A DNA stretch of 64,000 nucleotides from Pedobacter sp. HMWF019 (GCF_003061025.1 NZ_QAIL01000318.1:1-64000); one strand, 5' to 3'; numbered from the stretch's first letter, positions 1-8,952 are shown. Made by a program: numbers and translations. Notes: generated from the sequence alone by a model not told the origin.

Positions 1-54
1 ACAATAGATAGCATAACATGATGTTGTTATAATTAATGTCTGGCTCTCTTACTT

Positions 55-130
55 GATTGTAGTGATGTTAATTTTAGATAGTGATGATCAGATTTGATCA
101 TCACTATCTAAAATTAACATCACTACAATC
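55..130. repeat. Perfect 36-bp inverted repeat with 4-nt loop
   Basis: The arms at 55-90 and 95-130 are exact reverse complements and are separated only by GATT. The arms contain GTAGTGATGTTAATTTTAG and its complement. No T-run follows the right arm and no target-site duplication is visible at the flanks, so it does not look like a standard terminator or an insertion sequence end. It lies just upstream of a truncated OmpA fragment. It could be a snap-back duplication, a MITE-like remnant or a structured RNA. Confidence 0.95.
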
Positions 131-254
131 CCTATATGAAGATAAAATTACGATCTCTGCTGTCTACAAATAATGGCCAGGCTCATCAAAAAAAAAACAT
201 TGGTTTATTATTTAAAAACGAATTTGCGCTAAGCGTAGTATGTAGAACCAACAA

Positions 255-599
255 TTGGAGAATATTTACTATGATTTTGATAAATCGAATATCCGGCCAG
301 ATGCAGCGGTTGAACTGGATAAACTTGTCAAGATTATGAAAGACAACCCAACGATCTGGATTGAACTTGGATCGCATACGGATAGTAGAGGCAATGATCA
401 ATATAATCAATGGTTGTCTCAGCGGAGGGCAAATTCAGCGGTTCAATATATTATAGATCGTGGAATCGGGAAAAACAGAATCACTGCAAAAGGTTATGGC
501 GAAAGCAAGTTGTTAAATCACTGCTTTAACGGAGTGCAGTGTTCAGAGTCAGCTCATCAGTTGAACAGAAGAACAGAGTTTAAAATAGTTAAACAATAA
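255..599 (+). pseudogene. Orphan OmpA-like C-terminal domain (5'-truncated)
   Basis: About 114 residues match the peptidoglycan-binding OmpA C-terminal domain: IYYDFDKSNIRPDA near the start, then ELGSHTDSRGND and LSQRRANSAVQYIIDRGI, ending in NRRTEFKIVKQ. In this family the domain normally sits at the end of a long outer-membrane lipoprotein with TPR and PD40 repeats. Here an in-frame stop lies at 243-245, only a TTG is available as a start, and there is no signal peptide, so the protein could not reach the periplasm. I read it as the surviving 3' end of a larger gene. The domain itself is intact, so expression as a fragment cannot be excluded. Confidence 0.75.
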
Positions 600-619
600 A
601 CAAAGATAGCCTAATCACA

Positions 620-874
620 ATGAAAAATAAGTTAATAAATACCGATCCAGAACTGGTTGATCTGGCCTCAAAAATGTATGAATCTAATGTTTCTGAAACA
701 GAAACTTATCGTTTGCTTGCCCTTGTAGATATCATTGTCGCGATTGACTATTATGGCATCACTGAACTGTTGGATACGATTGGGGAAGAAAGACTGAGGG
801 CTCATCTGGAAATGGATAAAACGTACCAATACCTTGCAGGTGCCGGTGATAATGTGGCCCTCTCTGAGATGTAG
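620..874 (+). CDS. Small hypothetical protein (84 aa)
   Basis: The gene starts at an ATG 20 bases after the OmpA fragment and encodes an acidic, mostly helical 84-residue protein (MKNKLINTDPELVDLASKMY...). It has no signal peptide, membrane segment or cysteine. I do not recognise a family. The composition looks like a real cytoplasmic protein, but its position between two decayed genes means it could be a remnant as well. Confidence 0.5.
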   Translation: MKNKLINTDPELVDLASKMYESNVSETETYRLLALVDIIVAIDYYGITELLDTIGEERLRAHLEMDKTYQYLAGAGDNVALSEM

Positions 875-904
875 ATTACACTAAAGTAGTTTCGAGCCAA
901 GGAC

Positions 905-1083
905 AATTGGGTAGATTGAGTTGACCCGGTAATAGGAAATGGGTATATTTCGCCGAAGCACGGCCATGCGGGTTCGGGGGCAATTATCCAGTGTATCGTT
1001 TTGCCGATTCTGATAAACCTTATTCTATTGATTATTTTGCGAGCAGATGGCAAATGCAGATTGGGGTGAGGTATACTTTTTAG
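905..1083 (+). pseudogene. TonB-dependent receptor C-terminal remnant, frameshifted
   Basis: The frame ending at the stop 1081-1083 reads NYPVYRFADSDKP and then DYFASRWQMQIGVRYTF. This is the typical last beta-strand of a Bacteroidota TonB-dependent receptor with a carboxypeptidase-like domain, including the terminal Phe. Upstream, plausible receptor sequence (DPVIGNGYISPKHGHAGSG) continues in a different frame, and the first frame meets a stop near 922. There is no start codon or remaining barrel. This is a short decayed 3' end of a receptor gene. Confidence 0.5.
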
Positions 1084-1129
1084 AGTGTTGAAATATTCTT
1101 ATCGTACCCTTGGGACTGCCACAGGTCTT

Positions 1130-1753
1130 TTATTTCTGGTGCTTCCAAAACCGGCCCTTGCCTTCTGAAATCCATTGCAGAGCCTCGGCTATCCTTTTTT
1201 GCCGGGTAGCATCCGTTTTGGCGTTGCTGATCCAGATGATGTATTCCTTGCGGAAAGAATTTGACTTGCTTTCAAAAACCTCTTTTGCCTTTGGATTCCC
1301 TTCCAACTCATCCTGAAAATAGTCTGGCGTTTCCAATACCTTCGGCTTTTCATCTGCAGTTTTTTCCTTTTGGACCTTTACACCCTTTTCATTTAGCTGT
1401 ACTGCTTCTTTGATCATGGCAATAAATTCCTGATCAGGAAGCAGTTCGTTAAACTGCGTAATTTTGCCCAGCAGTCGTTTAACAGGCTTAAGGTCTTTAG
1501 CTGCTTTTAATCGCGGATCGGTCATCAGCTGGCCTTTTAAGAAGGTAAAAGAGCAGTGGGCCTTATGCGCTGCCATCACACACATATGGTCTGCCTTATA
1601 ATCAAAATGTGGAATGCCCCATTTTATAGCCTCTTCCACATTCGGGCAATTTTGATGGACGAGCGTGCGCCAATGTTCAAGGATGGGTCTGGCAAATTCT
1701 TCTGCTTTAGCAATATAGGTATCTATGGCTGGATCGTACTTTGTATTATTCAT
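1130..1753 (-). CDS. YdeI/OmpD-associated (DUF1801) family protein
   Basis: The protein has about 207 residues. The first part matches the DUF1801 fold (EHWRTLVHQNCPNVEEAIKW, then HMCVMAAHKAHCSFTF). The last 60 residues are the YdeI/OmpD-associated tail (EYIIWISNAKTDATRQKRI...GKGRFWK). It is soluble with no signal peptide. The family is widespread, its biochemical role is not settled, and the names relate to bacteriocin or polymyxin protection in some bacteria. I chose the ATG at 1753, because the longer frame starts at a TTG and adds 13 residues unlike the family. It is transcribed in the same direction as the AraC gene, 79 bases downstream of it. Confidence 0.8.
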   Translation of the reverse strand: MNNTKYDPAIDTYIAKAEEFARPILEHWRTLVHQNCPNVEEAIKWGIPHFDYKADHMCVMAAHKAHCSFTFLKGQLMTDPRLKAAKDLKPVKRLLGKITQFNELLPDQEFIAMIKEAVQLNEKGVKVQKEKTADEKPKVLETPDYFQDELEGNPKAKEVFESKSNSFRKEYIIWISNAKTDATRQKRIAEALQWISEGKGRFWKHQK

Positions 1754-1832
1754 ATCTAAACGTTTAATGCAAATAAAAGCAGATTTGGACAAAAAAGATC
1801 GGTTAAAATCTTGGATTTACAGGTCAATTTAA

Positions 1833-2735
1833 TTACTTGTGCTGTCTGCGGAAGGCAGAAGGTGAAACCCCTACATTTTTTTTAAAGAACTTTCCAAAAT
1901 TTGTCGGGTCAGAAAAATCCAGCTGGTAGGCGATCCAGGAGATCTCCATATCGGTATAACGTATAAGTGATTTAGCTTCACTAATGACCCGTTCGGTAAT
2001 AAAACTCAACGCATTGCGCCCGGAAATCTGTTTTACAGACTGAGAAAGGTAATTGGCTGTAACGGAAAGCAGATCTGCATACTCTTTGACACTGCGCTTA
2101 TGGATATAGTTGCTTTCAATCAACTGGATGAAATTCCGCATCAATAGCTGCTGTCTGCCAGCGGGAAGCGCCTTTTGATTCCTTTCCAGTGCAAATCCCT
2201 CCAGATGGCAGAGCAGCCCCAGTAGCTTCAGTCGCGCTTCCAGATGCGCGTCTCTGTCCGACTGTTCATAAGCAGAAAAAACGGCCTCAAAATGTGGTGC
2301 CAGTTGAATAAAGGTGGCATGATTGAACCTGAACAGATGGGTACGGAGTCGGTCAAACAGTGTAAATTGCTCGTGGAACCCTGGCTTGAAAAAAGAAAAA
2401 GCCTCAGGTTTAAAATAGATAATATAGCCCTCTAGCTCATTATTATGCGCGAAACTATAGACCAGGTTGGGCGAATGGAACACCAGGTAGGAATCCGGAT
2501 CTTCTACGATCTCTTCACCATAACTGACATTCACCTTTCCGGAGTTGAACAGCAGTGCAAAAAAATAAAAGGAACGTTTAAACGGCCGCCGGTAGACCGA
2601 AGTCTGTGGCTCATCCAGCGGCATTAACCTCAAACAGTAAAAATCAGGATTGTCTGTTCTGCAAGGCCAGGGAATTGAGGCCAGAAAATCATTGATATCC
2701 GTGTAAAAGGGAAGTACTGGTTTCATTTTCTCCAT
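1833..2735 (-). CDS. AraC family transcriptional regulator
   Basis: This 300-residue protein has an N-terminal cupin-like sensing half (about residues 30-150) and a C-terminal AraC double helix-turn-helix (about 195-298). The DNA-binding half contains YADLLSVTANYLSQSVKQ and ISWIAYQLDFSDPTNFGKFF, ending in the family motif GVSPSAFRRQ. The ATG at 2735 is preceded by no better start. The gene is divergent from the flavoprotein at 2976 across a 240-base intergenic region, so that gene is a plausible target (inference). The ligand is unknown. Confidence 0.9.
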   Translation of the reverse strand: MEKMKPVLPFYTDINDFLASIPWPCRTDNPDFYCLRLMPLDEPQTSVYRRPFKRSFYFFALLFNSGKVNVSYGEEIVEDPDSYLVFHSPNLVYSFAHNNELEGYIIYFKPEAFSFFKPGFHEQFTLFDRLRTHLFRFNHATFIQLAPHFEAVFSAYEQSDRDAHLEARLKLLGLLCHLEGFALERNQKALPAGRQQLLMRNFIQLIESNYIHKRSVKEYADLLSVTANYLSQSVKQISGRNALSFITERVISEAKSLIRYTDMEISWIAYQLDFSDPTNFGKFFKKNVGVSPSAFRRQHK

Positions 2736-2975
2736 AATCTGTGCAAAACGATTGGCCTAAAATAGCTTTTTTAAGCATTATTTCAGTCCGGTGATCTCCG
2801 TTCAGTATATGACTTACTGGACTTAGATACACCACATTACCGCTATTGCACCACAAAATTTTAATTTCTATACAAATACACTTGGATTACGTTTGGTTAA
2901 GAACAGGTTAATGAATTGATGTTTAATTGATTAATTTAGTGTGGTTTTTAGGTGACATGAAAATAAGAGATAGTT

Positions 2976-4220
2976 ATGAATAAACTGAAATTGTATGGAG
3001 TACCAAATTCACCTGAAATCTATCCGATTAGGGACTTTTTAAAACGTAGTGTGGTGGATTTTGATTGGGTAGATATCAGTCATGATAACCTGGGATGGGG
3101 TCAGGGAATCACTTCTTTTAATAATCCTTACAAACACCCTGTGATAGAGTTTCCTGATGGAAAAGTTATTGTGAACCCATCGCTTGAACAAATTGCCTGC
3201 AACCTGGGGTGGATTACAAAACCTAAATATAAAGAGTATGATCTTTCTATTTATGGAGCGGGGCCAGCTGGCTTGAGCGCTGCAGTTTACGCTGCATCGG
3301 AGGGATTGAAGACTATTCTTGTAGAGCGGGAAGCAATTGGCGGGCAAGCAGGAACCAGTTCACTTATCGAAAACTATATGGGATTTCCCCAAGGAATTTC
3401 TGGGGCTGAACTGGCAGAACGGGCAAGACAGCAAGCACTGAAGTTTGGTGTAGAGATTCTGTTGCTGAAAGAAGGAATAAAGGGATCATTTAGTGATAAC
3501 CGGATTCATGTTGATTTTGCATCCGGAGAAAAACTGGTAGCTAAAAGCAATATTTGTGCTACCGGAGTAGAATATGCGAGGCTTAATCTTTTAGATGAGA
3601 ATAGGTTTTTTCATAAAGGTATCTATTATGGAGCAGGTGCCAGTGAAGCCTTTTTCTGCCAGGACAGGGATATTTATATTATTGGAGGGGGGAATTCTGC
3701 GGGACAAGCTGCTGTTTATTTTTCGGGTTTTGCCAAACGTGTTTTTATGGTTATCAGAAAAGGAAATCTTTCTGATACACTTTCTGAATATCTGGTCCAA
3801 AGAATCGGCAGTATCGGCAATATTTTGGTGCTCTATAATTCGCAGGTAACCGAACTTGACGGCGACGATTATTTACAAAAGATTAAAATCGTAAATAGTC
3901 AGGACGGTTCGGAAAACTGGCGAGAAACTTCTAAATTATTTATTTGTATTGGAGGTAAACCCAATACCGATTGGGCTTCGGAAACAGCAATTTGCAGAGA
4001 TAGAAATGGTTATCTGTATACTGGTAACGATGTGATTGGTTTGGATAAATATAGAGACTGCTGGAACTTAGACAGACCTCCTTATCATCTGGAAACTAGT
4101 GTTCCCGGTTCTTTTGCTGCTGGCGATGTTCGGTTTAATTCGGTCAAAAGGGTAGCGTCAGCGGTAGGTGAGGGTGCTATGGCTGTAACGCAGGTGCATC
4201 AATATTTAGCTAAGCTTTAG
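2976..4220 (+). CDS. Thioredoxin-reductase-like FAD oxidoreductase lacking the redox CxxC
   Basis: This is a 414-residue fusion. Residues 1-75 look like a glutaredoxin-type domain (KLYGVPNSPEIYPIRDFL) in which the CPxC motif is replaced by PNSP. From about 87 on it is a thioredoxin-reductase-type flavoprotein, with FAD motif YGAGPAGLSAAVYAASEG, then GGQAGTSSLIENYMGFP, a second dinucleotide motif IIGGGNSAGQAAVY, and C-terminal FAAGDVR. The usual CATC is absent; the corresponding stretch reads YGAGASEAFF. It is therefore unlikely to reduce thioredoxin through a dithiol. Related proteins are annotated as FAD-dependent oxidoreductases of unknown substrate. It is divergent from the AraC gene. Confidence 0.85.
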   Translation: MNKLKLYGVPNSPEIYPIRDFLKRSVVDFDWVDISHDNLGWGQGITSFNNPYKHPVIEFPDGKVIVNPSLEQIACNLGWITKPKYKEYDLSIYGAGPAGLSAAVYAASEGLKTILVEREAIGGQAGTSSLIENYMGFPQGISGAELAERARQQALKFGVEILLLKEGIKGSFSDNRIHVDFASGEKLVAKSNICATGVEYARLNLLDENRFFHKGIYYGAGASEAFFCQDRDIYIIGGGNSAGQAAVYFSGFAKRVFMVIRKGNLSDTLSEYLVQRIGSIGNILVLYNSQVTELDGDDYLQKIKIVNSQDGSENWRETSKLFICIGGKPNTDWASETAICRDRNGYLYTGNDVIGLDKYRDCWNLDRPPYHLETSVPGSFAAGDVRFNSVKRVASAVGEGAMAVTQVHQYLAKL

Positions 4221-4300
4221 TTCAGACCGATGAGGAGTGGGGTAGAGTTCGTTTGTAACAAACGAGGACATTTCTCGTCTCATTGATTAAACCCAGTTCA

Positions 4301-4993
4301 ATGACAAAAAGTAATAAAACCGCAAGAATTGCAGGACTTCTTTACCTGGGAGTGGTAATTACAGGGATCTTTAGTTTAATGTATGTCCCAGACAAACTTA
4401 TTGTTTATGGTAATGCGGCATTAACTTTTGAAAACATTGCTGCTTCCGAATTATTATTCAGATCTGGAATTGTAAGCGGATTGCTCTGCTATATCTTCTT
4501 CCTCTTTCTACCTCTTGTTTTGTATAAATTACTAAGGCAAGTTCATGAAGATATGGCAAAACTAATGGTCTTGTTAGCAATCATAAGTGTGCCAATGTTT
4601 TTTATAAATGTTCAAAATGAATTTACAGTTCTTTCATTAATTAAGGACACAGATTACCTGAAATTATTTTCTTCCGGGCAAATACAGTCGCAGGTATTAT
4701 TGTCTATAGGCCAATATGACAATGGAATGCGGTTAGTGCATGTTTTTTCGGGACTTTGGTTATTTCCATTCGGTTATTTGGTGTTTAAATCGAACTTTCT
4801 TCCCAAAATTTTAGGTGTGTTATTGATGTTGGGTTGTTTTGGTTATTTAATAGATTTCTTTGGAAGTACATTAATTGTTGGCTATTCCAAACTTGTGATT
4901 TCTTCATATATAAGTTTGCCGGCAAGTATTGGAGAGATCGGAACTTGTTTGTGGTTGTTATTTGTTGGAGCAAATGAGAAAATAAACAAATAA
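4301..4993 (+). CDS. DUF4386 family integral membrane protein
   Basis: This is about 230 residues with six hydrophobic segments and the typical DUF4386 opening KTARIAGLLYLGVVITGIF. Later segments include SELLFRSGIVSGLLCYIFFL and RLVHVFSGLWLFPFGYLVFK. It is an inner-membrane protein of unknown function. I chose the ATG at 4301; a TTG at 4283 would add six residues without family support. It is followed by a strong hairpin at 5055-5094. Confidence 0.8.
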   Translation: MTKSNKTARIAGLLYLGVVITGIFSLMYVPDKLIVYGNAALTFENIAASELLFRSGIVSGLLCYIFFLFLPLVLYKLLRQVHEDMAKLMVLLAIISVPMFFINVQNEFTVLSLIKDTDYLKLFSSGQIQSQVLLSIGQYDNGMRLVHVFSGLWLFPFGYLVFKSNFLPKILGVLLMLGCFGYLIDFFGSTLIVGYSKLVISSYISLPASIGEIGTCLWLLFVGANEKINK

Positions 4994-5054
4994 GGATCGC
5001 AGGAGTTTAGTTGGGAAGCCTAATTAACAAGGTATCGAGACGAACATCTACTAT

Positions 5055-5099
5055 AAGGGTGAAAGAAAAATAATTTTACTTTTCTTTCACCCTTTTTTT
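5055..5099. terminator. 15-bp hairpin with T-run after the DUF4386 gene
   Basis: The arms 5055-5069 and 5080-5094 pair perfectly (AAGGGTGAAAGAAAA with its complement) around a 10-base loop and are followed by more T residues to 5099. It lies about 60 bases after the DUF4386 stop, and works as a rho-independent terminator in form. Its right arm also contains the TTCACCC part of the motif described at 5086. Confidence 0.8.
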
Positions 5100-5112
5100 A
5101 ATTCCGATTGCC
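5086..5112 (+). promoter_or_regulatory. Candidate ECF-type promoter: TTCACCC-N12-CGATTGCC
   Basis: TTCACCC at 5086-5092 is followed after 12 bases by CGATTGCC, 32 bases before the ATG of the S41 protease. The same two-block motif with 12-13 base spacing occurs at 9000 and 18084, each time upstream of the first gene of a unit in this locus. Its two-part layout suits an ECF sigma recognition site. Assigning it to the sigma factor at 7236 is inference. Confidence 0.45.
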
Positions 5113-5144
5113 TTAAGGATTATTGATAAACCTTAAACCTCTTT

Positions 5145-7223
5145 ATGAAACTAAAGAACCACTCCAATTCAATACGGATGCTGGCGCTTGCTGCCCTTCT
5201 TTTTTCTGGGGCGGAGCAGGCTGCTCTGGCGCAAGCTATAGATACAAATATTACAGCCATTCAAAAGATGACGATAAAGGCTGTGGTTAAAAAGCTTGAA
5301 AAAGACCATGTAAGGCCCAAGGCAATTGATGATGATTTTTCAAGAGCCATATGGAAGAAATATCTGGAGGGTTTAGATCCAAATAAGGATGTATTGCTGC
5401 AGAGCGATTTTCAGGATCTAAAAAAATATGAGCTAAACATTGATGATGAACTTCATGAAGGAAGTATCGATTTCTTTGCTGCAGCTTATCAAATTTTTCA
5501 TAAGAGACTCCTGGAAGCTCAGGCAGGTTATAAGAAGATTCTGGACCGGCCTATGAATTTTAATAAAAATGAGACGGTTCAGATGAATGGAAGTTTACTG
5601 GACTACTCCACAAGCAAAGCTGCGCTGGAAAGTGTATGGCAAAAAAGGGCTAAATATTTTGTGCTGAAAAAAATGATAGATCTGGACAGTAATAAAGTCA
5701 ATAACCCTGCACTGGAAAAGCAAGCACGCTTAAAGGTGGATAAATGGTTGGGGAATGTTTTTAAAAACCTGACTGGTTCGTCTGCTGTAAATGAGCGGTT
5801 TAGCCAATATGTAAATACCATTACTATGGAGGTAGACCCTCATACGTCTTATTTTGCACCTGTTAAAGCAAGAAGTGTAAACAATGATATGGCGAAGCGT
5901 TTTTTTGGCATTGGACTGGAGTTACAGGATAAGGAGGGAGATGTCTTCGTTAAATCGCTCAAACCGGGTGGCGTTGCCATTAAAAGTGGTCTGGTAGATA
6001 TTAATGACCGTATTTTACGTATTAGTGATACCAAAGGCGTAATGGTTGATATAGCCGGAATCCCGATTACTGAAGTGGCCGACCTGATCAGGGGAGATAA
6101 AGATACTGAAGTATCTTTAGACTTACTGAAAAGTAGTGGTCAGGAGAAAACGGTCTCTTTAAAGCGGGCCGAAATTAAAGATGAAGAAGGAAGGGCCAGA
6201 AGTGCTGTTATTGAGAAGAATGGGCTGAAAATCGGTTATATTTATTTACAGGAATTTTATGCAGATGCAGCCAATCCTGCAGGATTCCATTGTGCAGATG
6301 ACGTGGGTAGGGAGCTGTTGAAATTGAAAGCACAGCATGTGAATGGGGTTATTGTAGACTTGAGAAATAACGGTGGAGGTTCTTTAGACGAAGTGGTGAA
6401 GATGAGTGGTTATTTTCTGGGAAATGGGCCAAAAGTGCAGATCAGAGACGGAAACGGGATAAAAATTTATACAAGTAATGAAGCCTCTATATATGATGGA
6501 CCTCTTGCAGTAATGATCAATGAGCAAAGTGCTTCGGCTTCAGAAATATTTTCTGCCGCGATTCAGGATTATAAACGGGGGATCATTATTGGCAGCCCAT
6601 CCAGTTATGGAAAGGGAACAGCACAAGGTACCCTGCCTATGGGTAAGATGGGAGATCAGGCAAAGGGAATACCAGATTTGAGTTTTGGATCGCTGCGACT
6701 TACCCAATTCCAGTTTTATCGCGTTAATGGGGCATCTACCCAGCTAAGAGGTGTAAAAGCAGATGTGGTATTGCCGGGGAAGCTTGCTTATTTAAAAATT
6801 AGAGAGAAAGATAACTCAACAGCATTAAGTTGGGACAGTATCCCTGCTGCTCATTATTCTGAATTTAATAAGCCATTAATTTGGAATAATATTTTAAATT
6901 TAGCTACCAAAGCGGTTGGCAACGACGCGCAATTTAAAGCGATAGATGAAAACAGCAGGCTTCTTGCGCAACACCAATTGGATCCGGTGGATTTAATCAG
7001 TGGTAAATTTATCCGGCAACAGGATCAACTTTTGGCTTATACCAAAAAAATTGATCGAATTGCTCAGCTGGATGATAACAGCAAGTTAAAAATAACTGGT
7101 ACAATGGATAACAGTGGCGCTGTTGAAAATGAATGGTATACAAAATGGTTAAATACGCTCTCAACAGATCTGTACCTTGACAAAGGTTTGGACATAATGC
7201 GTGTGATGAATCAAAAAATGTAA
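5145..7223 (+). CDS. Secreted Prc/Tsp-like S41 carboxy-terminal processing protease
   Basis: This 692-residue protein starts with a signal peptide ending near AALAQA. An N-terminal Tsp-type helical domain (about 40-230, with DPHTSYFAP) is followed by a PDZ domain (about 240-330, IGLELQDKEGDVFVKSL), the S41 core (about 345-550) and a C-terminal Prc-type extension. The catalytic dyad is visible: Ser464 in NEQSASASEIF and Lys490 in SYGKGT. Such enzymes cleave protein C-termini or misfolded proteins in the periplasm. Unusually for this housekeeping family, it is the first gene of a sigma/FecR unit, only 12 bases before the sigma gene. I infer a role in regulated proteolysis of FecR or in processing imported peptides. 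Confidence 0.9.
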   Translation: MKLKNHSNSIRMLALAALLFSGAEQAALAQAIDTNITAIQKMTIKAVVKKLEKDHVRPKAIDDDFSRAIWKKYLEGLDPNKDVLLQSDFQDLKKYELNIDDELHEGSIDFFAAAYQIFHKRLLEAQAGYKKILDRPMNFNKNETVQMNGSLLDYSTSKAALESVWQKRAKYFVLKKMIDLDSNKVNNPALEKQARLKVDKWLGNVFKNLTGSSAVNERFSQYVNTITMEVDPHTSYFAPVKARSVNNDMAKRFFGIGLELQDKEGDVFVKSLKPGGVAIKSGLVDINDRILRISDTKGVMVDIAGIPITEVADLIRGDKDTEVSLDLLKSSGQEKTVSLKRAEIKDEEGRARSAVIEKNGLKIGYIYLQEFYADAANPAGFHCADDVGRELLKLKAQHVNGVIVDLRNNGGGSLDEVVKMSGYFLGNGPKVQIRDGNGIKIYTSNEASIYDGPLAVMINEQSASASEIFSAAIQDYKRGIIIGSPSSYGKGTAQGTLPMGKMGDQAKGIPDLSFGSLRLTQFQFYRVNGASTQLRGVKADVVLPGKLAYLKIREKDNSTALSWDSIPAAHYSEFNKPLIWNNILNLATKAVGNDAQFKAIDENSRLLAQHQLDPVDLISGKFIRQQDQLLAYTKKIDRIAQLDDNSKLKITGTMDNSGAVENEWYTKWLNTLSTDLYLDKGLDIMRVMNQKM

Positions 7224-7235
7224 AAGATAAGGCTG

Positions 7236-7784
7236 ATGGCAGAACTTTCAAAGATAGAACCCCTGTTTCGTGAACATTATTCTTTTTTATGTTCGGTTGC
7301 TTATGAAGTAGTTGAAGATGAAGAGACTGCCAAAGATATTGTCCAGAATTTCTTTCTGTATTGTCTGGATAGGATCGCCTCGCTGGATATCCACGGGAGT
7401 TTCAAAAGTTATGCCTTCAGGGCGGTCAGAAACGCTTCACTGAGCTATAGAAAGAAGTCTAAAAAAGTAGATTATAATGATGATTTGCTGAAGCAAACCG
7501 GGGCGAATTTAGCTTGTGTAGCAGAAGACGATAGGGAAGAAAATGAAATTGCCCGGGATCTGGTATTGTGGCAGATTATAGGCCAGATGCCGGAAAAGAG
7601 AAGACATATCTTCTTGCTGAGCAACAAAGAGGGATTAAAGTATACTGAAATCGCAGCGCAACTGGATATTTCTGTGAATACCGTAAAAACACATATCAAA
7701 TTATCATATGAGTTTTTAAGACGAGAATGTAGGTCGCTGATCAGGATAGTGATTTTAATTTATATATGGATAGGATTATATTAA
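7236..7784 (+). CDS. ECF RNA polymerase sigma factor (FecI-like)
   Basis: This is 182 residues. Region 2 is EVVEDEETAKDIVQNFFLYC followed by FKSYAFRAVRNASLSYRKK. Region 4 is MPEKRRHIFLLSNKEGLKYT, with the helix-turn-helix IAAQLDISVNTVKTHIK. The ATG at 7236 lies 12 bases after the protease stop, and the FecR gene begins 7 bases after this stop, so the three form one transcript. By analogy with FecI/FecR it should be held inactive by the adjacent anti-sigma factor until the STN-carrying SusC signals. The C-terminal end is slightly long and hydrophobic (LIRIVILIYIWIGLY), which is unusual for a soluble sigma factor. Confidence 0.92.
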   Translation: MAELSKIEPLFREHYSFLCSVAYEVVEDEETAKDIVQNFFLYCLDRIASLDIHGSFKSYAFRAVRNASLSYRKKSKKVDYNDDLLKQTGANLACVAEDDREENEIARDLVLWQIIGQMPEKRRHIFLLSNKEGLKYTEIAAQLDISVNTVKTHIKLSYEFLRRECRSLIRIVILIYIWIGLY

Positions 7785-7791
7785 CAGAGCT

Positions 7792-8952
7792 ATGGATCAG
7801 GAAGAAAAAATGAATTGGGAAAAGCTGTTAAAGCACCTTGACGGCCATCAGGATGATGGGCAAGCCGATGAAGAATTGAATCAGGAGGAGCTCGATGTGC
7901 TGCTACTGGCAGAAGAAACAAATATGAGTTTAAATAGAACAGACCCAGAAATGAAATTTCCGGTGCAAGCTGGCTGGGAAGAGTTAGAGGCAAGATATAA
8001 AGAGAAACACAGGGAAGCCAATCCCAGGACTGGCCGTAGTAAACGCAATTGGTTTATGGCAGCAGCAGCTGTGCTTGCTTGTGTGATTGGATCGGTTTGG
8101 TGGCTGTCTATGCGGCCGGAAGATCCTTCAAAAAATGCATCTGCTATAACAATAACAGGTATTAAATTGACCCTTGAGAATGGAAAAACGGTTGCACTGG
8201 ACCAGAAAGAAGCTCCGGTTTTAAAATCTGCGGGCGCCGATTTGAATGGCGGCACACTGGTTTATAAAAAAGAAACGGACTTGACGAAAGAAAAAGAAGG
8301 CTCGGTTAGCATGAATGTACTGGAAGTACCTTATGGTAAACAAACCAAGGTGGAGCTGGGTGATGGCACGGCGATATGGGTAAACTCTGGATCGAAATTG
8401 ACCTATCCAAGTCATTTTCCAGCCTCCAAAAGGGAGGTGATTTTAGAGGGTGAGGCCTTTTTTGATGTAAGCCATAATGCCCAAAGGCCTTTTATTGTGC
8501 ATGTAAAAGGGTTGAATGTACAGGTGTTGGGTACCGCATTTAACATCAATTCTTTTGGCCCGGCGGTGCAGACTGCATTGGTAAGGGGTAAGGTCGGTTT
8601 GGAAGCGGGAGATCAGTCTATTCTTTTGATACCTGGTGAGTTGGGTTCTTACACCAGGGCGGGTGGAACATTATCTAAAACTGAAGCAGATTTAAAATTA
8701 TATACGGCCTGGAAAGATGGCGAAATTTATTTTGACAACAGCAGCCTGGCCGAAATTGCCTTCCGTTTAGAAAGGGAGTATAACCTTCATTTCAGTTTTG
8801 AGGATGCAGCACTTAAGAATTTGCATTTTATGGTAGATATGCCTAAAACAGGAGATGATATTCAACAAGTGCTTAAGAACATCAGGTTGAGTACCAACGA
8901 GGTAGATTTTGTGGTGAAAGGAAATGTGATTGAAGTAAAACGACGAAATTAA
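7792..8952 (+). CDS. FecR-family anti-sigma factor
   Basis: This is 386 residues. A cytoplasmic N-terminal part (1-82) is followed by one membrane helix (NWFMAAAAVLACVIGSVWWL, about 84-103), a periplasmic FecR domain (about 180-275: VPYGKQTKVELGDGTAIWVN, GEAFFDVSHNAQRPFIVHV, VLGTAFNI) and a C-terminal DUF4974 domain (FDNSSLAEIAFRLEREYNL). It should hold the adjacent sigma factor at the membrane and release it when the N-terminal STN domain of SusC engages it. A hairpin follows 19 bases after the stop. Confidence 0.93.
   Translation: MDQEEKMNWEKLLKHLDGHQDDGQADEELNQEELDVLLLAEETNMSLNRTDPEMKFPVQAGWEELEARYKEKHREANPRTGRSKRNWFMAAAAVLACVIGSVWWLSMRPEDPSKNASAITITGIKLTLENGKTVALDQKEAPVLKSAGADLNGGTLVYKKETDLTKEKEGSVSMNVLEVPYGKQTKVELGDGTAIWVNSGSKLTYPSHFPASKREVILEGEAFFDVSHNAQRPFIVHVKGLNVQVLGTAFNINSFGPAVQTALVRGKVGLEAGDQSILLIPGELGSYTRAGGTLSKTEADLKLYTAWKDGEIYFDNSSLAEIAFRLEREYNLHFSFEDAALKNLHFMVDMPKTGDDIQQVLKNIRLSTNEVDFVVKGNVIEVKRRN

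Noticed and set aside
136..339. 67-codon frame overlapping the OmpA remnant
   Set aside because: It is out of frame with the recognisable OmpA domain and has no protein-like pattern.
7236..7784. Sigma factor considered as a LuxR-type regulator
   Set aside because: Both sigma region 2 and region 4 are present and the FecR gene follows, which fits an ECF sigma factor.
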